Origin: Rhodospirillales bacterium
Lineage (GTDB): Bacteria > Pseudomonadota > Alphaproteobacteria > JAREAF01
Reading direction: 5' to 3'
Length of the DNA stretch: 9,221 bases
Assembly: GCA_029240475.1 (NCBI GenBank)
Contig: JAREAF010000082.1
Location: 1-9,221, forward strand
The notes beneath the pieces are model-generated. The model did not search any database, was not told the DNA's origin, and worked only from the letters and a program-made list of their open reading frames with translations. The translations under genes were made by a program, and so were the position numbers. This document shows, piece after piece, positions 1 to 5,264 of the stretch (the first letter of the stretch is position 1; each line of letters starts with the position of its first letter).

Positions 1-894
1 ACCTCGGAGGAGATGGACGCCTTCCTCGCCAGCCGCGCCGAGCCGGTCGAGCAGATCGTCACCTCCGAAGACGTCGTGGTGAGCCGGGTCGGCCGCGATC
101 TCTATGAGAAATTCTTCCGGGGCTATACCCGCAAGCAATGGGGCGTCGATCCCTCGCAGCTCGACAAGTCGGTCACCGCGCGCGTGCCGACGCGCACCAA
201 TCGCGACGACCGCTATTTCAGCGACACCTATCAGGCCATGCCCAAGCACGGCTTCACGCGCATGTTCGAGCGGATGCTGAGCCATCCGAACATCGACATC
301 ATGCTGCAGGCCGACTTCCGGCAGGTCCGCAAGGTGGTGCCGTTCCGCAGGCTCATCTATACGGGCCCGATCGACGAGTATTTCGATTTCCGCTTCGGCA
401 AGCTGCCTTATCGATCCCTTCACTTCCGCCATGTGACGCTCGAGAAGGAGTGGCATCAGCCGGTGGCGGTCGTGAATTATCCGCAGGCGCACGACTACAC
501 GCGCGTGACCGAGTACAAGCACCTGACAGGGCAGCAAAGCCCGAAGACCAGCCTCACCTACGAGTTTCCCTCCGACGAGGGCGATCCCTATTACCCGGTG
601 CCGCGTCCCGAGAACGCGGCCCTGTTCAAGCGGTACGAGGCGCTCGCCGACGCGGTTCCGAACGTGCATTTCGTGGGGCGGCTGGCCACCTATCGCTACT
701 ACAACATGGATCAGGTCGTCGGGCAGTCGCTGGCGACCTTCGCCCGCATCGACAGGACCATCCCGCGCGGCCTGGCGGCCTCCGCAAGCCGCCGTGCGCT
801 GGTGCCGGTGCGGCCGACCTCGCCGTTCGTCGCACCCACCGCCGCCGCCTCGGCCGCCCGCAACGGGAGACGGGCATCGGCCGCGAAGGGATGA
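1..894 (+). CDS. glf: UDP-galactopyranose mutase, 3' part (5' end outside window)
   Basis: The frame is open from base 1, so the gene begins upstream; 297 residues are visible, against about 370-390 for a whole enzyme. Glf is an FAD-dependent cytoplasmic enzyme that interconverts UDP-galactopyranose and UDP-galactofuranose, the Galf donor for surface glycans. Visible family signatures are DDRYFSDTYQAMPKHGFTRM in the middle, YTGPIDEYFDFRFGKLPYRS (roughly bases 358-417), the HDYTRVTEYKHLT segment with its conserved Arg, and GRLATYRYYNMDQVVGQSL near the C terminus, which carries the Tyr/Asp residues that bind flavin and substrate. The N-terminal FAD-binding Rossmann part is not in the window. 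After the conserved end (about base 750) comes a tail of about 45 residues rich in Ala, Arg, Pro and Ser that is not typical of the family. The stop overlaps the next start (ATGA), suggesting translational coupling. The assignment is firm. Confidence 0.95.
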   Translation, partial: TSEEMDAFLASRAEPVEQIVTSEDVVVSRVGRDLYEKFFRGYTRKQWGVDPSQLDKSVTARVPTRTNRDDRYFSDTYQAMPKHGFTRMFERMLSHPNIDIMLQADFRQVRKVVPFRRLIYTGPIDEYFDFRFGKLPYRSLHFRHVTLEKEWHQPVAVVNYPQAHDYTRVTEYKHLTGQQSPKTSLTYEFPSDEGDPYYPVPRPENAALFKRYEALADAVPNVHFVGRLATYRYYNMDQVVGQSLATFARIDRTIPRGLAASASRRALVPVRPTSPFVAPTAAASAARNGRRASAAKG

Positions 895-3083
895 AGGAAG
901 CAATGTCAGGTTCCGGCCGGCTGGAGCTTTGGGGCGGGCTCGAATGCACGATCGCCCGGATCGGCGACGCATATCGCGACGAAACCGCCGAAACGGGCCA
1001 CACCGGCCGGCCCTCCGATCTGGACGCGATCCGGCGCCTGGGCATCAAGACGCTGCGCTATCCGGTGCTGTGGGAGAGCATCGCGCCCGATGACCTCGAC
1101 CGTCCCGACTGGAGGTGGCACGACCTTCGGCTTGCGCGGCTGAAGGAGCTTGGGATCCGGCCGATCGCGGGATTGCTGCATCACGGCAGCGGACCCAAAT
1201 ACACCGACCTGCTCGACCCTGGTTTCCCCCGCATGTTCGCCCGGTTCGCCCGCAGCGTCGCCGAGCGCTACCCGTGGATCGAGCTGTTCACCCCGATCAA
1301 CGAGCCGCTGACCACGGCGCGCTTCAGCGGCCTCTATGGCCACTGGTACCCGCATGCGCGCGACGAGGCGAGCTTCCTGCGGGCGCTCGTGAATCAGTGC
1401 CTGGGGATCGCGCTCTCCATGCAGGAGATAAGGCGCGTCATCCCGAACGCCCGGCTAGTGCAGACCGAGGATCTCGGCAAGGTCTTCAGCACGCCCCTGC
1501 TGCGCTACCAGGCCGATTTCGAGAACGAGCGGCGCTGGCTCAGCCTCGACCTGCTCTGCGGACGGGTCGGCCGCGAGCACAGGTTTCACCAGCCGCTCCT
1601 GGCCGCCGGGATCGGGGAAGACGAGCTTGCGCTCCTGCGGGACGAGCCCTGCGTGCCCGACATCATGGGCATCAACCACTACTTGACCAGCGACCGCTAT
1701 CTCGACCAGCGGCGCGGGCGCTATTCGCCGCCCTCGCATGGCGGGAACGGGCGGCACAGCTATGCCGATGTCGAAGCGGTGCGCGTGGCCCTCCCGGCCC
1801 GCGAGCTCGGGCCGGAGGCGCGCCTCAGGGAAGCCTGGGAGCGCTATCGTCTGCCTCTTGCCGTGACGGAGGCGCATCATGGCTGCACGCGCGAGGAGCA
1901 GCTGCGCTGGCTCTCGCAGGTTTGGTCGGCCGCCGAGCGCCTGCGCGCCACCGGCATCGAGATGCGTGCCGTCACCATATGGGCCCTGTACGGCTCCATG
2001 GATTGGAACTCGCTGCTGACCCGGCGCGACGGCTTCTACGAGCCCGGCGCGTTCGACTCCCGATCCAATCCGCCACGGCCGACGGTTCTGGCCAAGGCCG
2101 CCTCGGACTTGGCGCGAACCGGCAAGTTCCATCATGCCGTGCTCGGGTCCCCCGGCTGGTGGCAGCGGCCCGAGCGCGCCTTCCCCAAGCAGCGATGCAG
2201 GGCGACCCGGACGATGGCCAAGGACGCGCAGAAGATCCTGATCACCGGCGCGACGGGCACGCTCGGCCGCGCGTTCGCCAGGATTTGCGAGGCGCGCGGC
2301 CTGCCCTATCAGATCCTCTGCCGGCAGGACATGGACGTCGCCGATTTCGAATCCGTGGAGACGGCGCTGGCCGAACGGGAGCCTTGGGCCGTCATCAACA
2401 CGGCGGGATATGTACGGGTCGCCGATGCCGAGCGCGAGCAGGAGCGCTGTTTCCGCGAGAACGCCTCCGGCGCGGCGACGCTCGCCATGGCCTGCGGCGA
2501 CGCGGACATCCCCTATCTGTGTTTCTCCTCCGACCTCGTGTTTGACGGCAGCCTCGGCCGGCCTTATGTCGAAAGCGATCCGGTCAGCCCCGCTTGCGTC
2601 TACGGCGCCAGCAAGGCCGAGGCCGAGCGGCGGGTCGCGGAGCTGCATCCAGGCGCGCTCATGATCCGCACCAGCGCTTTCTTCGGCCCCTGGGACGAGC
2701 ACAATTTCGTCTACAGGATCCTGCGCGATCTCGCCTGCGGGCGGCGTGTGGAGGCGTGCGACGAGACGGTGGTCTCGCCGACCTATGTGCCCGACCTCGT
2801 GCATGCCTGTCTCGACCTGTTGATCGACGGCTCGGCCGGGGTGTGGCACCTGGCGAACCAGGGCGCCATTTCCTGGTACGAGCTGGCGCGACGAGTCGCA
2901 CAAGATGCGGAGATCGACGCCTCCGCGCTGGTGCGCCGGGACGCGGAAAAGCCGGCCATCACCGCGCTCTCCACCGAGCGGGGCGTGCTGCTGCCCAGCC
3001 TGGAAAGCGCCACCAGCCGCTGCCTGCGCGACAGCGAGTTGATTCGGCAGGCGATCGGAAGCGCCGGAGGCTTGCGCGCCTGA
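891..3083 (+). CDS. Fusion protein: divergent GH1 glycosidase-like domain + RmlD-type sugar-nucleotide reductase domain
   Basis: The protein has 730 residues counted from ATG 891, which overlaps the glf stop. ATG 903 is an alternative and has the better-spaced AAGGAAG ribosome binding site. Residues about 8-420 resemble family GH1: FTPINEP contains the expected acid/base Glu138, AVTEAHHG the expected nucleophile Glu327, and WALYGSMDWNSLL stands where GH1 enzymes have WSLLDNFEW. Residues about 448-725 are an extended SDR of the RmlD (dTDP-4-dehydrorhamnose reductase) type: GATGTLG nucleotide-binding loop (Gly453, 456, 459), SSDLVFDG (Ser547 in the place of the usual Thr), and YGASK with catalytic Tyr571 and Lys575. 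An internal Met442 marks the junction, but the frame is continuous. No signal peptide is seen, so it is probably cytosolic. RmlD enzymes reduce 4-keto nucleotide sugars with NAD(P)H; the true substrate here is unknown, as is whether the GH1 part is hydrolytic. The domain calls are firm and the joint function is not. Confidence 0.9.
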   Translation: MKEAMSGSGRLELWGGLECTIARIGDAYRDETAETGHTGRPSDLDAIRRLGIKTLRYPVLWESIAPDDLDRPDWRWHDLRLARLKELGIRPIAGLLHHGSGPKYTDLLDPGFPRMFARFARSVAERYPWIELFTPINEPLTTARFSGLYGHWYPHARDEASFLRALVNQCLGIALSMQEIRRVIPNARLVQTEDLGKVFSTPLLRYQADFENERRWLSLDLLCGRVGREHRFHQPLLAAGIGEDELALLRDEPCVPDIMGINHYLTSDRYLDQRRGRYSPPSHGGNGRHSYADVEAVRVALPARELGPEARLREAWERYRLPLAVTEAHHGCTREEQLRWLSQVWSAAERLRATGIEMRAVTIWALYGSMDWNSLLTRRDGFYEPGAFDSRSNPPRPTVLAKAASDLARTGKFHHAVLGSPGWWQRPERAFPKQRCRATRTMAKDAQKILITGATGTLGRAFARICEARGLPYQILCRQDMDVADFESVETALAEREPWAVINTAGYVRVADAEREQERCFRENASGAATLAMACGDADIPYLCFSSDLVFDGSLGRPYVESDPVSPACVYGASKAEAERRVAELHPGALMIRTSAFFGPWDEHNFVYRILRDLACGRRVEACDETVVSPTYVPDLVHACLDLLIDGSAGVWHLANQGAISWYELARRVAQDAEIDASALVRRDAEKPAITALSTERGVLLPSLESATSRCLRDSELIRQAIGSAGGLRA
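894..900 (+). promoter_or_regulatory. Ribosome binding site favouring an alternative start at 903
   Basis: AAGGAAG lies just downstream of the overlapping ATG 891 and a few bases before ATG 903, a normal Shine-Dalgarno distance. GAAGGG before ATG 891 directly abuts that start and is poorly spaced. The two starts differ by four residues (MKEA) and both keep the GH1-like domain intact. Confidence 0.4.
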
Positions 3084-3110
3084 GCTGGGCGCGAACGGCC
3101 TCCGCCGCAG

Positions 3111-3120
3111 AGGAAGGGAG
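3111..3120 (+). promoter_or_regulatory. Ribosome binding site of galT
   Basis: AGGAAGGGAG directly precedes ATG 3121. Its AGGA part is 6 nt from the start codon. This supports independent initiation at galT after the 37-bp gap that follows the fusion gene, and supports 3121 as the start. Confidence 0.6.
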
Positions 3121-4182
3121 ATGGAGGCAGCGCAGGGCAAGCTCCACAGGCGCCTGCATGTGAAGCCGGACGGCCGCCGGCTCTGGCTCTATGGCTGGGA
3201 GCCTCACAGGGGCGAGCCGCTGGAGGAGCTGCCCCCCGCGCCTGCGCCCGCCCCGCATTGCCGCTGGCATCCACTGCGCTCGGAATGGGTTGTCTACGCC
3301 GCCCACCGGCAGGAGCGCACCTTCAAGCCGCCCGCGGAATTCTGCCCGCTCTGTCCCGCCGCGCCCGGCGCCAGCCCCGGCGAGATCCCTTTCGCGGCGT
3401 TCGAGATAGCCGTGTTCGAGAACCGCTTTCCCTCCTTTTCGCCGCTCGCGCCTGAGCCGCCCCCGCTGCCGGTCGAGACCTCCCGCGCCGCCGGCGCTTG
3501 CGAGGTGATCGTCTATTCCGCCGAGCATGCCGGCAGCCTTGCCGCGCTGCCGGAGGAGCGCGTGCGCCTGCTCGTGGAGGTGTGGGCCGACCGCTGCCGC
3601 GAGATCCTCGCGCGTCCAGAGGTGGCCTTTGCGATGCCCTTCGAAAATCGCGGCGAGCAGGTCGGCGTCACCCTGCACCACCCGCACGGCCAGCTCTACG
3701 CCTTCCCCTTCGTGCCGCCGGTCGTGAAGCCGATGGTCGAGGCGTTCCGCCGGGAGTCCCTTTTGGAGCGGCTGATGGACCGGACCGGGTCGGCCTACGA
3801 GGTGGATGGCGACGCGAACGCGACCGCCTTCGTCCCTCCCTTCGCGCGCTTCCCGTTCGAGCTCTGGATCGCGACGCGGCGGCGCGCGCCGGGGCCGTGG
3901 GCCTTCGAGGCTGCAGAGACGGCCTCCTTCGCGGCGGTGCTGCGGCGGTCGCTGGCGCGGCTCGATGCCCTTTTCGCCCGGCCAATGCCCTACATCGCCC
4001 TCCTCTACGCCGCGCCCAAAGGCGAGGAGGCGCATTTCCACACCCATCTGCAGATCCTCCCGTTCCTGCGGGCGGCGGAGCGGCTCAAATATCTGGCCGG
4101 CTGCGAGCAGGGCGCGGGCACCTTCCTCGCCGACATGCTGCCCGAGACGATGGTCGAGCGCCTCAAGGCGGCAGCACCATGA
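3121..4182 (+). CDS. galT: Galactose-1-phosphate uridylyltransferase
   Basis: GalT (353 residues; E. coli enzyme about 348) moves UMP from UDP-glucose to galactose 1-phosphate, giving UDP-galactose and glucose 1-phosphate in the Leloir pathway. Evidence: the HHPHGQ active-site motif with His187-Pro188-His189, where His189 matches the His that becomes uridylylated in E. coli GalT (His166). A CPLC pair (Cys75, Cys78) stands where the structural zinc ligands lie, the NRGEQVG segment precedes the HPH motif, and the C-terminal HFHTH motif (His305, His307, His309) matches the second histidine metal site. The end, with LKYLAGCEQGAGTFLADMLPE, is typical of bacterial GalT. The stop overlaps the galK start in ATGA, the usual galT-galK coupling. 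The protein is cytoplasmic with no signal peptide. Nothing looks broken. Confidence 0.96.
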   Translation: MEAAQGKLHRRLHVKPDGRRLWLYGWEPHRGEPLEELPPAPAPAPHCRWHPLRSEWVVYAAHRQERTFKPPAEFCPLCPAAPGASPGEIPFAAFEIAVFENRFPSFSPLAPEPPPLPVETSRAAGACEVIVYSAEHAGSLAALPEERVRLLVEVWADRCREILARPEVAFAMPFENRGEQVGVTLHHPHGQLYAFPFVPPVVKPMVEAFRRESLLERLMDRTGSAYEVDGDANATAFVPPFARFPFELWIATRRRAPGPWAFEAAETASFAAVLRRSLARLDALFARPMPYIALLYAAPKGEEAHFHTHLQILPFLRAAERLKYLAGCEQGAGTFLADMLPETMVERLKAAAP

Positions 4183-5252
4183 GCGCCAGCGCGAGCGCGC
4201 CGGCGCGCGCCAACCTCATCGGCGAGCACACCGACTACAATGGCGGCTACGTCCTGCCGATGCCGCTCGACTGCGCGACGACCGTCACGGCGAAGCGCAC
4301 CGGCCGCACCGGAACAGTCGCGCTGGAAAGCCGCACGCTGAACCGGCGCGCCGAGATCGCAGGCGATTGGTCCAGGCGCGGCGACTGGACCGACTATCCC
4401 CTCGGCTGCCTCGTGATGCTGCGCGGGCGCGGCATCGACCTGCCGGGGCTCTCTCTCACGATCGACAGCACGGTGCCCATGGGCGCGGGCGTCTCCAGCT
4501 CCGCCGCGCTCGAGGTCGCCACGCTGAAAGCCGTGCGCGCGCTGCTCGACCTCGAGATCGGCGATGTGGAGATCGCGCTCCTCGCGCAACGCGCGGAGTC
4601 CGAGTTCGTCGGCGTGCCCTGCGGGATCATGGACCAGATGATCGCATCCTTGGGACGGGGCGGCGAGGCGCTGCTGATCGACACGCGCGATCTCAGCCGC
4701 AGGCCGGTTCCCCTGCCCGATGGACATGTGTTCGCGGTCCTGCATAGCGGGATCGCGCACAAGCTCTCGGAGAGCGGCTATGCCGATCGACGCCGCGACT
4801 GCACGGAGGCGGCGCGTCTGCTGGGCGTCGCCACGCTGCGTGACGTCGCGTCCGGCGACGAGCGGGTCGCGAACTTGCCGGCCCCGCTGCCGCGCCGGGT
4901 GCGCCACGTCCTCACGGAGAATGCGCGCGTCCTGGCGACGGTCCAGGCGATGGAGGCGAACGACGCCGAGCGCATCGGGCGGCTCATGCTGGAGAGCCAT
5001 GCCTCGCAGCGCGACGATTTCGAGGTCTCCATCCCCGAGATCGACGCGCTTGTTGACGCCGCCATGCGTCATGGAGCCGTGGGCGCGCGGCTCACCGGCG
5101 GCGGCTTCGGAGGCTCGATCGTGGCGCTGCTTCGCTCCGCCGATCTCGATGGCTGGTCGCGCGCCATGCAAGCCGGCTTTCCGGGGACGAGCCTCATCTC
5201 GCCGCGACAGGTCACCCCCCTCCCTCCCCTCCCCCTCAAGGGGAGAGGGTAA
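4179..5252 (+). CDS. galK: Galactokinase (short N terminus, repeat-derived C terminus)
   Basis: GalK phosphorylates galactose with ATP to give galactose 1-phosphate, the GalT substrate. The 357-residue protein (E. coli about 382) has all three GHMP-kinase motifs: ARANLIGEHTDYNGG near residues 9-23 (galactokinase signature, with Arg10, Glu16, His17, Asp19), PMGAGVSSSAAL at 100-111 (ATP phosphate loop) and LTGGGFGGS at 305-313. CGIMDQM places the catalytic Asp at residue 152. About 20 N-terminal residues found in E. coli GalK are absent, and the usual PGR before NLIGEHTDYN reads PAR. ATG 4179 overlaps the galT stop, which supports this start. The last dozen or so residues (VTPLPPLPLKGRG) are encoded by a C-rich/G-rich inverted repeat, so the normal C terminus has probably been replaced or trimmed. 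It should still be active because every catalytic motif lies upstream. Confidence 0.96.
   Translation: MSASASAPARANLIGEHTDYNGGYVLPMPLDCATTVTAKRTGRTGTVALESRTLNRRAEIAGDWSRRGDWTDYPLGCLVMLRGRGIDLPGLSLTIDSTVPMGAGVSSSAALEVATLKAVRALLDLEIGDVEIALLAQRAESEFVGVPCGIMDQMIASLGRGGEALLIDTRDLSRRPVPLPDGHVFAVLHSGIAHKLSESGYADRRRDCTEAARLLGVATLRDVASGDERVANLPAPLPRRVRHVLTENARVLATVQAMEANDAERIGRLMLESHASQRDDFEVSIPEIDALVDAAMRHGAVGARLTGGGFGGSIVALLRSADLDGWSRAMQAGFPGTSLISPRQVTPLPPLPLKGRG
5214..5250. repeat. C-rich/G-rich inverted repeat at the galK 3' end
   Basis: A run of C-rich blocks is followed by CTCAA and GGGGAGAGGG. CTCCCC (5229-5234) pairs with GGGGAG (5240-5245) around a 5-nt loop; beyond one mismatch the outer bases pair further. 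From general knowledge, short elements like this are scattered between genes in Rhizobiales. It lies between converging genes, so it may help end transcription or stabilise mRNA 3' ends, but neither strand has a T run, so it is not a classical intrinsic terminator. It encodes the last codons of galK. Confidence 0.55.
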
Positions 5253-5264
5253 AGTAGGAAACCT

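Noticed and set aside
138..890. Upstream extension of the fusion gene frame
   Set aside because: It overlaps glf in another frame and gives Arg/Ala-rich sequence with no homology features. The real start is 891 or 903.
2214..3083. Separate rmlD-like gene starting at the internal ATG 2214
   Set aside because: No stop separates it from the GH1-like part and no clear ribosome binding site precedes it, so one fused protein is the simpler reading.
1455..3140. Minus-strand open frame of 561 codons opposite the fusion gene
   Set aside because: It is an antisense shadow with no family features; the plus strand codes GH1-like and RmlD-like domains throughout.
5229..5250. Classical intrinsic terminator after galK
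   Set aside because: The hairpin is real but no T run follows on either strand, so it is listed as a repeat only.
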